Part shown: piece after piece, positions 1 to 8,330 of the stretch
Numbering within the stretch: the first letter of the stretch is position 1
Layout: each line of letters begins with the position of its first letter
NCBI GenBank assembly: GCA_037389465.1
Contig: JAZARR010000231.1
Location: forward strand, 2,790,001-2,854,000
Length of the DNA stretch: 64,000 nt
Direction: 5' to 3'
From: Baylisascaris procyonis
Taxonomy: Eukaryota > Nematoda > Chromadorea > Rhabditida > Ascarididae
The notes under the pieces: generated by a model
What the model was told of the DNA's origin: nothing
What the model saw: the letters and a program-made list of their open reading frames with translations, nothing else
Database searches by the model: none
Made by a program: the position numbers and the translations under genes

Positions 1-1378
1 TTAAAAAAAGAAATTCAAGCAAATTTCGAGGAAACTACAGCGACTTCATCTGAAAAAACGGGAAATTCGAGTAAGTTTGAACAATATTAGAGAAATTTCA
101 TTTAAAAAAACCGGAAAACAGAGTAAATTTCAAGAAAATTTAAGCAAGTGCGTCAAAGAAATCCGAAGTTCGATTAAATTTGAACAAATCTGAAGCAATT
201 CCATTAAAGAAAACGGAAATTCAGGTAAATTTGAACAAAACTATGTCGGTTTCTTTAAAAAAAGACTGGAAGTTCAAGTGAATTTGAACAATATTGGAGC
301 AATTTCATGTTAAGAAACCTGAAATTCAAGTAAATTTCGAGAAAACTATAGCGATCATCTGAAAAAAACAGGAAATTCGAGTATTTTGAACAATATTTTA
401 GAAATTCCAGCTTTAAAAAACGGAATTTCGAGAAAATTTCAACAAAGTGTTAGCCATTCTATTTAAAAAGCCGGAAATTCAGGTAACTTGAAGGAAACCA
501 AAGCGATTGCTTCTGAAGAAACGGGGAATTGAAGTAAACTTGAACAATATCAGAGCAATTTCATTTTAAAAAACCGAAGATTCAGGCGAATTTGAAGAAA
601 GCTAAAGCGGTTTCATGTGAAAAAACCGGAAATTTATGTAAGTTTCAACTAAATTTAAGCAGTTCCATTAAAAAAAAGAGAGAAGTTCGGGTAAATTTGA
701 ACGAAACAGAGGCAACTCCGTTGAGAAAAAGGGAATACAGGTAAATTTGAACAAAATTATGTCGGTTTCTTTTGAAAAAACTGGAAATACAAGTAAATTT
801 CAACAATATTCGAGCAATTGATTTTAAAAAACCGGAAATTCAAATAAACTTCAACGAAGCTAAAGCGATTTCTTCGGAAAAACGGGAAATTGAAGTAAAT
901 TTTGACAAAAATTTAAGCAATTTCATCCAAATAACGGGAAATTCAGGTAAATTTGAACAAAATTAATCGATTTCCTTTTAAAAAACTGGAAACACAGGTA
1001 AGTTTGAAGAAAACTAAAGCAATTTCATCTCAAAAATCCGGAAATTGAAGTGAACTGAAAGAAAATTAAAGCAGTTCCATTCAAAAAACCGGAAAATCAA
1101 GTAAATTTGAACAAAATTAAAGCGTGTTCACTTTAAAAAACCAGAAATCCACTTAAGTTTAAACCAAATTAAAGCAATTCCACTTAAAAACTGAAAATCG
1201 GGAATAAAACTAAGGCGATTTCGTTTTAAGGAATTGGAAACTCAAGTAAATTTGGATAAAATGAGAGCGATTTCGTTTGAGAAACCGGAAATTCAAAAAA
1301 AAAAAGTTTTAACAAAAATAAAGCACTTTCATTCAAGAAGCCGAAAATTCAAGTAAATTTATACAAAATTGGATTTTT
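1..1378 (+). repeat. Degenerate 51-53 bp satellite, direct orientation
   Basis: About 26 imperfect tandem monomers read left to right. Each contains a recognisable core of CCGGAAATTCAAGTAAATTT, then GAACAAAATTAAAGCAATTTC, then an A-rich stretch that leads into the next CCGG. Core starts near 61, 112, 163, 214 and 267 show spacings of 51-53 bp. Divergence between neighbouring monomers is high, so the array is old. The 51 bp period equals 17 codons, so short stretches (772-966) translate into a 17-residue repeat, but stops and frame changes elsewhere argue against a protein. The array runs off the left edge. It lies upstream of the first visible SLC4 exon and is therefore probably intronic. Confidence 0.85.
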
Positions 1379-1379
1379 T

Positions 1380-1487
1380 CAAGACCGGTTTTTCAAAACG
1401 AGGTTCCTCTAATTCTGTTTAGATTTACTTGAATTTCCGGTTTCTACATGAAATTGCTTTAATTTTGTTCCAATTTACTCGAACTTT
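1380..1487 (-). repeat. Inverted satellite monomers closing the array
   Basis: The stretch holds TTTACTTGAATTTCCGGTTT at about 1422-1442 and a second matching segment up to 1487. These are reverse complements of the monomer core found at 1-1378. About two monomers are therefore inverted relative to the rest, placing two arms of the same satellite face to face around 1379. Confidence 0.82.
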
Positions 1488-1522
1488 AAGATGAATAGCG
1501 TTAAACTCCTATGCATTTTCAG

Positions 1523-1595
1523 AGAGCAACGTTTAACTGCAATAATTGCACATATTCTTATCGGCCTTTCGGTGTTTCTAACACCTCTTATTAAA
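1523..1595 (+). CDS. SLC4 exon a (EQR motif and GLSVF membrane segment)
   Basis: The acceptor TTTTCAG ends at 1522 and the donor GTAAGT starts at 1596. The first base, A, completes a split codon that would read AGA or CGA (Arg), giving the family's REQR. The 24 full codons read EQRLTAIIAHILI then GLSVFLTPLIK, a hydrophobic membrane segment. The exon ends in phase 0. Confidence 0.87.
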
Positions 1596-4500
1596 GTAAG
1601 TTTTATTTAGAGTGGATCTTGAAAAGCATTGGCCGCAAATCAATACTGATTAGAGATAACAATTCTGATTGCGCTATCGACTCTAGTTGACCTACTTTTC
1701 TTCGCATATTTCGACGAAATTAGCGCAAATTTTGATTCTATTCTTCCGAAAGTTATTTCGCAATTTACGTTGCTCATACATAGATTAGCAATATCTTATA
1801 TATTTTCGTCTACTAAGATTAGTGAAAAAGCAGAAAGAAATAAATTTTGATTGTTAAGTAACTAAACAAAACTTCAATTACATTTATCTAAAACTACATC
1901 GGCATATGACTATTTCGCTTAATTCAATGCAACAGAACGCATCAAGTAAATGAATAATTTTCCGGAATTTTTAGTCGAATTTTAATTTCCACACAAGTAT
2001 TTTAGCTTGAAAAATTTAAAACAAATTATAAAAAAAAGGAAGAATTAGAAACTATGAGATTTTCCTATAATGAATTAGAACTTAAATATCGATCGATGAG
2101 ATGATATAGATAAACAAGAGAACTAATAATCGATCGATGAGATGATACAGGGAAACAAGAGAACTTTTCCAAAAAATTATGCTTTTTGAAATTTTTTAAA
2201 TTCCTGAAATTTTTCAAGTTCCACGAAAAATTTAAATCATAATCCCAGCATATATATTCGCGCATAATAAAATGCTAGAGAAAAGAACCGGCCCATTGAC
2301 TACTTGATAGCGATAGCAAAGATTCTTACCTGACCACTAGCACAATCTCCTTTTCATATCATCTGCGGGAATATTCCATAAATTTATTGTTGTTGTGTTG
2401 GATGCTATACGATAAACGTGAATTGAGTTGGTGCCGCTACCGGTTCTCATTGGTGTCTTCCTTTATATGGGTGTCGTATCGATGCTTGGTCTACAATTTG
2501 TTCAACGTATTTCAATGCTTTTCATGCCTATTAAACATCAGGTGTACTTTATCAATCTTTTCGCAATTTCTAAAATTTCATAACTTTGTGACTCTTGAGT
2601 TGAAATTTTGCGAACAAATAAGCACATATATGCTTACCTATACATGGACATAACTTTTCCCTATGCTGTTGAAAAAAATTACAATGCATAGAAAAGTGAA
2701 TCACAAATAACTTAACGACTGAAATATTTTCGTTAAGTCGAAGTATATCAAAACAAGTAGAAAAACGTATTAGAGGGTCTTTGCGTCCCACCCATTTGGC
2801 TATAAATTACTATCCAGAAGTCAAATATGCACAATAATGTCCTCAATATTTTGGCCGATTCGGCCACTTTCACGAACCATTTAAAAATATTCGCTTTCTA
2901 TGACGGAATCGTTATAAAATGACACAAATTTCACAACATCAATGGCAGCGCTATTCATTTTCTAATATATTGGAGTACATTTAAATAAATTAAAATTAAC
3001 TAATTGAACAATGGTTTCATTAACGAATTATATGTTCGTCATTTTGCTAAAAATTATTCAACGAATACAAAGTGGGGGTTATATTGCAAGAGGTATACAG
3101 TAAACTCAATGTAACGCATTTTGCTTTAAATGCTTGATTGTCTAAGAAACGCTCAGAAAAAAGAAACGCTATTGACGTGAAAGTATGCGTATTGCAGCCC
3201 GATTACACATGGTTAAGGATGGTTCGTATGAAGCGAGTTCATTTATTCACTTTTCTACAGATCCTCAGTATAGTAGGCCTCTTCATCGTCAAATATACTA
3301 AGTTTATATCGATGATGTTCCCGCTTATGGTAAATTTCACTTGAGAAATTTTTCATTCATATATAGGTAAAGAAAAGTATAAATATTCATCCCGCTTAAG
3401 GAAAAAATTTGCTTAAAAAAAGAGTATTAATTTATGCAAAAGAACGATATTATTGTTTACCATATTATTTGCAAAGATTAGATTTCTACGACAACTGCAA
3501 AGATTCAAGTAAATGAAAACCCTACTCCTAAAGCTTACGCTCAATACCGTACTAAGTCGAATACAACGAGTTTAATGAAAATAGAATTAAGCTTTTTTAG
3601 TAAAATAAAGATAAACCTAGTTATATTGATAATAATTTACAAGGATCCCTATAATATGAAGCATTTCTGAGATCATTCCTGTCCTATCAAAACATATAAA
3701 CTTATAAGGTAGAACTCTTAGTACCTATATAATTTATTAATACTGTTTTACGCAAATATATTCACCAAAAAATCTCAATAAAATATGAAATTACATAATT
3801 TCAGCTTGTGTTTATGGTGATTCTTCGAATGTTTGCTCTTGAAAAGATTTTCACAAAACAAGAATTAACAGCCTTAGACGATATTGTGCCTTCGTTCCGT
3901 TCTGTTGTTAGTGCAGGAAAACGATCCAAAGAAGGTTGGTAAATTTTTACCTGGATTAATCCAAAAAAAGTGCTCAAAAGAAGGCACATCATCATCAGTG
4001 AAATAATGGCATTGATATTTTCTGATATTATATAAATTCTTATATTGGGTTTCCTTTTAAACGAAAACTTATGCATACAATTCACCATGCTAATAAAAAA
4101 TTTTGCGCTCACTTTAATGCTTCTACGCTTATTCAGCACTTTTATAGATAAGCTATAGTTGTTATAAACAAGTGGTTATGCAAATATGTAGAATGAGGAT
4201 ATTTGGATATTAATTTAGTGAATGAATATTAAATATATGGACTATAAATTCAATAACAAGCTAGAAGCTATTTTCTACAATAACTATAGAACGCAAACTA
4301 TAGCGCAACCATCGGTACAACAGAAAAAACATTTTTATATTATGCCATTGCTGTTAGATGTACTAAAGAGTCTTGCTACAATAATAGATCAGTACTTAGC
4401 ATAAATTCCTATAATACACTCGCCTATCACAATCATATTTGGCGTTTCTGTGTGCGGAAATAGAGTCAAAAAGTTAAGAACTATTGTGTCATGCGATGAT

Positions 4501-5191
4501 GCAGTAAAAAAAAAACTAATGGTGTCACATTTCTAATCGATAACAATGAGGAGGCTTGCAAAAAAAGAAAATTACTCTATCGCATTCTGGTCATCGAAAC
4601 AAAGGCATAGAGATAAAGAAAGCGGAAAAAGAATCTAGAAATGAAAGAGAGAAAAATGCGTTTTTTTTTTTCTTCTCGCAATAAGACAACTGAATCTCCA
4701 TGGAAAAAAAATGTTGAAACATTATAAAAATGCTAATAAATTGAGCTTTGTTCTATAAAATGGAATCTATTTGATGTTTAAATTAAAAAGTTATTGTAAA
4801 TATGCTGCTGATAAGCTTCTAAACGATTCTCTTATATAGTTAATTGCTAAACGTTATCATATCTTTCCTATAAACTCAAAAAAAAGTTGTTAAACTAGTA
4901 AAAAGGGAAAATATTAACGTTTCATTGACATCACTAAAGCTAACTTATACCATTTATGTCATCTCTGCTCTTGTAAGGCTTTAAGGAACAACTCTACGAT
5001 ACTTTAAGCAAATCTACTCATCTCATCCCTCCCTCCCTCTCCCCTCCCTACATTCGCACATCGCAATTCCCTCAATATTAGGGAAAAAATGCGTAATATA
5101 CTCTTTTACAGGAGAAACGAGAGAGGAAGAATTGGAGACGTTAAATAAATTAGAAGACGGACGAAAAAAGAACCTCAACGGGAATCACTAA
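1523..5191 (+). CDS. SLC4-family bicarbonate/anion exchanger, 3' part (five exons)
   Basis: Spliced gene whose product would move bicarbonate, with chloride or sodium, across the plasma membrane. The joined exons reproduce the C-terminal end of the SLC4 transmembrane domain in order: EQRLTAII, GLSVFLTPLIK, PVLIGVFLYMGVVSM, FMPIKHQ-PDYTWLR, KRVHLFTFLQ, MMFPLM, EKIFTKQELTALDDIVP. In known SLC4 proteins the same string reads roughly EQR..G, GLSVF..P.LK, PVL.GVFLYMG, MP.KHQPD, VHLFT..Q, FP.M, F..QEL..LD...P. Frame is kept across every junction and the sites obey GT-AG. Upstream exons lie left of the window, so this is a 3' fragment of the gene, not evidence of a broken gene. C. elegans members are called abts; I cannot assign the subtype (chloride exchanger or sodium-coupled). 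Confidence 0.88.
1596..2427 (+). other. Intron between SLC4 exons a and b
   Basis: An 832 bp AT-rich intron from donor GTAAGT to an AG at 2426-2427 within AATTGAG. That acceptor is weaker than the other three, but it is the position that joins LIK to LVPLPVL in frame, and an in-frame TGA at 2419 lies just outside it. It contains a 41 bp duplication at 2088-2169. I see no other gene in it. Confidence 0.7.
2088..2169 (+). repeat. 41 bp tandem duplication, two copies
   Basis: Two adjacent copies (2088-2128 and 2129-2169) both begin ATCGATCGATGAGATGATA and both contain AAACAAGAGAACT. They differ at only a few positions, indicating a fairly recent local duplication inside the intron. Confidence 0.85.
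2428..2541 (+). CDS. SLC4 exon b (PVLIGVFLYMG to KHQ)
   Basis: Thirty-eight codons starting LVPLPVLIGVFLYMG and ending RISMLFMPIKHQ. This is the most diagnostic exon of the gene: the PVL.GVFLYMG helix and the MP.KHQ loop are hallmarks of SLC4 transporters. The donor GTGTAC follows at 2542. An 88-codon open frame over the same bases is one base out of register and is a shadow. Confidence 0.9.
2542..3197 (+). other. Intron between SLC4 exons b and c
   Basis: A 656 bp intron, donor GTGTAC and acceptor TTGCAG at 3192-3197, phase 0. AT-rich, with no repeat or embedded gene visible. Confidence 0.8.
3198..3329 (+). CDS. SLC4 exon c (PDYTWLR, RVHLFT, FPLM)
   Basis: Forty-four codons: PDYTWLRMVRMKRVHLFT, then the hydrophobic FLQILSIVGLFIV, then the segment ending MMFPLM. 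It matches the family pattern HQPD..LR.V...RVHLFT..Q...L...K......FP.M. The donor GTAAAT begins at 3330. The exon starts and ends in phase 0. Confidence 0.9.
3330..3804 (+). other. Intron between SLC4 exons c and d
   Basis: A 475 bp AT-rich intron, donor GTAAAT and acceptor AATTTCAG ending at 3804. Nothing else is recognisable in it. Confidence 0.8.
3805..3934 (+). CDS. SLC4 exon d (last membrane segment and LDD motif)
   Basis: Begins LVFMVILRMFALEKIFTKQE and continues LTALDDIVPSF, matching the end of the SLC4 membrane domain (..VR....IF...EL..LDD..P). A basic tail, SAGKRSKE, follows. The 3' edge has two readings. A phase-1 donor after GAAG at 3934 joins perfectly to the acidic exon at 5112. 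Without splicing, the frame runs into a TAA at 3940-3942 after GW. The 112-codon minus-strand frame over 3801-4139 is a shadow of this exon. Confidence 0.82.
3935..5111 (+). other. Probable last SLC4 intron
   Basis: A 1,177 bp AT-rich interval between the candidate donor GTTGGT and the acceptor CTTTTACAG ending at 5111. It contains a C-rich tract with quadruplex potential at 5027-5048. Short open frames such as 4222-4404 show no family resemblance. If exon d instead ends at the TAA at 3940, this interval is 3' flanking DNA. Confidence 0.5.
5027..5048 (-). other. G-quadruplex motif (five G-tracts on minus strand)
   Basis: The plus strand carries five C-runs of three or four bases separated by 1, 1, 3 and 1 bases. 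The complementary strand is thus a textbook intramolecular quadruplex candidate with short loops. It stands out strongly in an otherwise AT-rich interval and sits about 60 bp before the last acceptor. In the plus-strand transcript it would form a pyrimidine tract. Confidence 0.8.
5112..5191 (+). CDS. Probable terminal SLC4 exon (acidic/basic tail)
   Basis: The acceptor CTTTTACAG ends at 5111. Two bases complete a Gly codon with the last base of exon d, then the frame reads ETREEELETLNKLEDGRKK, NLNGNH and a TAA at 5189-5191. A charged, glutamate-rich cytoplasmic tail after LDD..P is typical of SLC4 proteins. The phase match, strong acceptor and nearby AATAAA support it. The tail sequence itself is not conserved enough to prove it. 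Confidence 0.55.
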
Positions 5192-5295
5192 TAAATGTTC
5201 ATGTCTGTGATTGTAAATTTGATGTGATATCAAATATTATTATAATTATTACGCTAGAAACATATCATTACTATTATTCTTACTATTACAATAAA
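5190..5295 (+). terminator. Polyadenylation signals after the SLC4 stop
   Basis: AATAAA occurs at 5190-5195, overlapping the stop codon, and again at 5290-5295. The second is better placed for a short 3' untranslated region. Mature 3' ends cannot be fixed from sequence alone. Confidence 0.45.
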
Positions 5296-5670
5296 CACTT
5301 TCACAGTTGTGATTGCCCAAATAAAACTCAAAGGAATGTACTCCTATCAATAGTCTCCTCTCAAAGCAGTAAAAAATTTGTAACTAAAAAACTGTATTAT
5401 GCAATCAAGAGGTATTATACAATTGACAGCAGTAATGATCTGATGGGTCGACCGTTCGATCGTATTGATCGATAGAAATAAAGGGCGTTATGTTCCAATA
5501 TGATTCTCAATGAGGGGCAACGAATAGCATAGAGATAAAAATAACTAGAAGTAAAAAAAGTTAATTATAGAAGGAAATCGACTAAAAAAGAGCAAAATGT
5601 AACTAATAACAGACAGAACTAAAAAAAAGATCATTTAAAAAAATACAAACATTCCATCGATTCAAAGCAG

Positions 5671-5792
5671 GCGAGTTTCTATGTGCCGAATATCCAAAAT
5701 TATCACCTAATAAAAGAACAAAGAAGGCTACTGAAATCGATCTTTCACGCGCGCTATTGGGATCAGAAACGAACGATACTCGGAAAAGATAG
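5671..5792 (+). CDS. Coding-like stretch, possible alternative terminal exon
   Basis: After a possible acceptor AAAGCAG ending at 5670, a frame reads EFLCAEYPKLSPNKRTKKAT, then EIDLSRALLGSETNDTRKR, and stops at TAG 5790-5792. Residue composition looks like a hydrophilic tail, and the acceptor phase would fit the donor at 3934, so it could be an alternative SLC4 last exon. No motif is recognised, and chance openness in this short interval is quite possible. A minus-strand frame at 5603-5818 overlaps it and is less protein-like. Confidence 0.2.
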
Positions 5793-5945
5793 CAACATAA
5801 ACGAAAGAAGATGACCAAGGGGGAAGGTCTAGCAGAAGCGTCTTTTTACCTCAAGTGAAAACACATAACGATGTCAACCTCTAGGTCTGTATGTCGTGTC
5901 TATACATCTACCTATTTAGCACCATTGTTAAGTTCCGTCACCAAC

Positions 5946-5961
5946 CTTAGTACGTACTAAG
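5946..5961. other. Perfect 16 bp palindrome
   Basis: CTTAGTACGTACTAAG is its own reverse complement. Its arms end in TTAG/CTAA, echoing the telomere hexamer. No binding protein can be named. Confidence 0.7.
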
Positions 5962-6144
5962 AGTGCTAGAAATTCACCATCAATCAGTGATAGCATTCCA
6001 TTAACATATATGCCCTCAAAATTTTTCATTTTTCGACGACAATGTAATAATATTTCGGATCACTAAACCACATACAACACAAAATCGCCTCCCAACTTCC
6101 TCTCTCCCGGGGCACTTTTTGGAGAATTTCTTTTTGAATTGAAC

Positions 6145-6161
6145 AACGATCTCGGATCGTT
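6145..6161. other. Inverted repeat next to the array boundary
   Basis: AACGATC, a 3 bp loop (TCG), then GATCGTT. The perfect 7 bp arms could form a hairpin, ending 12 bp before the first TTACGC hexamer. Confidence 0.65.
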
Positions 6162-6173
6162 AACGAAAGATGG

Positions 6174-6240
6174 TTACGCCTAGACCTAGGCTTAAGGTTA
6201 GGCTTAGGGGGGTAGGCTTAGGCTTAGGCTTAATCTAAGC
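6174..6240 (+). repeat. Irregular junction of unique DNA and array
   Basis: The first hexamers are scrambled: TTACGC, CTAGAC, CTAGGC, TTAAGG, TTAGGC, then a run of six G and TAGGC. Regular repeat starts only after about 6210. Such degeneration is usual at the inner edge of a telomere, where exchange with distal repeats is rare. Confidence 0.7.
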
Positions 6241-8330
6241 TTAGGCTTAGGCTTAGGCATAAACTTAGGCTTAGGCTTAAACTTAGGCTTAGGCTTAGGC
6301 TTAGGCTTAGGCTTAGGCTTAAACTTAGGCTTAGGCTTAAACTTAGGCTCAGGCTTAAACTTAGGCTCAGGCTTAAACTTAGGCTTAGGTTTAAACTTAG
6401 GCTCAAACTTAGGCCTGGGCTTAGGCTTAGGCTTAGGCTCAAACTTAGGCTTAGGCTTACGCTCAAACTTAGGCTTAGGCTTAAACTTAGGCTCAGGCAC
6501 AAACTTAGGCTTAGGCTTAAACTTAGGCTTAGGTTTAAACTTAGGCTTAGGCTTGGGCTTAGGCTTAGTCGAAGCTTAGGCTTAGGCTTAGGCTTAGGCT
6601 TAGGCTTAGGCTTAGGCTTAGGCTTAGGCTTAGCCTTAGGCTTAGGCTTAAACTTAGGCTTAGCCTTAGGCCTAGGCTTAAACTTAGGCTTAAACTTAGG
6701 CTTAGGCTTAGGCTTAAGCTTAGCCTAAGCTTAAGCTTAAGGCTTAAACGTAGGCTTAAACTTAGGCTTAGGCTTAGGCTTAGGCTTAGGCTTAGGCTTA
6801 GGCTTAGGCTTAGGCTTAGGCTTAGGGTTAGGCTTAGGCTTAGGCTTAGGCTTAAACTTATTCTTAAACTTATTCTTAAACTTAGGCTTGGGCTTAGGCT
6901 TGGGCTTAGGCTTAGGCTTAGGCTTAGGCTTAGGCTTAGGCTTAGGCTTAGGCTTAGGCTTAGGCATAGGCTTAGGCTTAGGCTTAGGCTTAGGCTTAGG
7001 CTTAGGCTTAGGCTTAGGCTTAGGCTTAGGCTTAGGCTTAGGCTTAGGCTTAGGCTTAGGCTTAGGCTTAGGCTTAGGCTTAGGCTTAGGCTTAGGCTTA
7101 GGCTTATTCTTAAACTTAGGCTTAGGCTTAGGCTTAGGCTTAAACTTAGTCTTAGGCTTAGGCTTAGGCATAAACTTAGGCTTAGGCTTAAACTTAGGCT
7201 TAGGCTTAGGCTTAGGCTTAGGCTTAGGCTTAAACTTAGGCTTAGGCTTAAACTTAGGCTCAGGCTTAAACTTAGGCTCAGGTTTAAACTTAGGCTTAGG
7301 TTTAAACTTAGGCTCAAACTTAGGCCTGGGCTTAGGCTTAGGCTTAGGCTCAAACTTAGGCTTAGGCTTAGGCTCAAACTTAGGCTTAGGCTTAAACTTA
7401 GGCTCAGGCACAAACTTAGGCTTAGGCTTAAACTTAGGCTTAGGTTTAAATTTAGGCTTAGGCTTGGGCTTAGGCTTAGTCGAAGCTTAGGCTTAGGCTT
7501 AGGCTTAGGCTTAGGCTTAGGCTTAGGCTTAGGCTTAGCCTTAGGCTTAGGCTTAGGCTTAAACTTAGGCTTAGCCTTAGGCCTAGGCTTAAACTTAGGC
7601 TTAAACTTAGGCTTAGGCTTAGGCTTAGGCTTAGCCTAAGCTTAAGCTTAAGGCTTAAACGTAGGCTTAAACTTAGGCTTAGGCTTAGGCTTAGGCTTAG
7701 GCTTAGGCTTAGGCTTAGGCTTAGGCTTAGGCTTAGGCTTAGGCTTAGGCTTAGGCTTAGGCTTAGGCTTATTCTTAAACTTAGGCTTAGGCTTAGGCTT
7801 AGGCTTAAACTTAGTCTTAGGCTTAGGCTTAGGCATAAACTTAGGCTTAGGCTTAAACTTAGGCTTAGGCTTAGGCTTAGGCTTAGGCTTAGGCTTGAAC
7901 TTAGGCTTAGGCTTAAACTTAGGCTCAGGCTTAAACTTAGGCTCAGGCTTAAACTTAGGCTTAGGTTTAAACTTAGGCTCAAACTTAGGCCTGGGCTTAG
8001 GCTTAGGCTTAGGCTCAAACTTAGGCTTAGGCTTAGGCTCAAACTTAGGCTTAGGCTTAAACTTAGGCTCAGGCACAAACTTAGGCTTAGGCTTAAACTT
8101 AGGCTTAGGTTTAAACTTAGGCTTAGGCTTGGGCTTAGGCTTAGTCGAAGCTTAGGCTTAGGCTTAGGCTTAGGCTTAGGCTTAGGCTTAGGCTTAGGCT
8201 TAGGCTTAGCCTTAGGCTTAGGCTTAAACTTAGGCTTAGCCTTAGGCCTAGGCTTAAACTTAGGCTTAAACTTAGGCTTAGGCTTAGGCTTAGGCTTAGC
8301 CTAAGCTTAAGCTTAAGGCTTAAGCTTAAG
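6184..8330 (+). repeat. Innermost block: three units marked by GTCGAAGC
   Basis: The marker GTCGAAGC occurs at 6568, 7479 and 8144, giving spacings of 911 and 665 bp. Each copy is preceded by the same string of TTAAAC, TCAGGC and GGCCTGGGC variants and followed by CCTAAGCTTAAGCTTAAGGC (near 6724, 7635 and 8300). The 246 bp length difference lies mainly in the TTAGGC-rich part, so copies differ by loss or gain of whole repeats. The context CTTGGGCTTAGGCTTAGTCG mirrors the TTAGTCTAAGC cassette of the distal 315 bp units. Confidence 0.85.

Larger units (their letters stand above)
5793..6173. other. Gene-free spacer before the telomere-like array
   Basis: AT-rich DNA with no convincing frame or RNA gene. 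It holds a perfect 16 bp palindrome (5946-5961) and an inverted repeat (6145-6161). TTAGGC-type sequence begins abruptly at 6174. Confidence 0.6.

Noticed and set aside
772..966. 64-codon frame with 17-residue repeats
   Set aside because: It is a shadow of the 51 bp satellite; the frame is broken in the neighbouring monomers.
2065..2265. Minus-strand 66-codon frame
   Set aside because: Lies in an SLC4 intron and partly consists of the 41 bp duplication; low-complexity, no family resemblance.
2387..2653. 88-codon plus-strand open frame
   Set aside because: It is one base out of register with SLC4 exon b; the family motif PVLIGVFLYMG is in the other frame.
2570..2791. Minus-strand 73-codon frame in an intron
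   Set aside because: No motif, no recognisable start context, AT-rich chance frame.
3138..3344. 68-codon single-exon gene
   Set aside because: Its second half is SLC4 exon c. The part before 3198 is intron and the part after 3329 is intron, so it is not a gene by itself.
3801..4139. 112-codon minus-strand open frame
   Set aside because: It lies antisense to SLC4 exon d, whose plus-strand reading matches a known family with proper splice sites.
4222..5475. Plus-strand frames at 4222-4404 and 5224-5475
   Set aside because: Low-complexity composition typical of AT-rich DNA (Tyr and Ile runs), no motif; the second lies downstream of the probable polyadenylation signal.
5430..5480. Possible tRNA-like GTTCGATC motif
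   Set aside because: No matching acceptor or anticodon arms could be folded around it; it is part of a GATCGAT-rich stretch.
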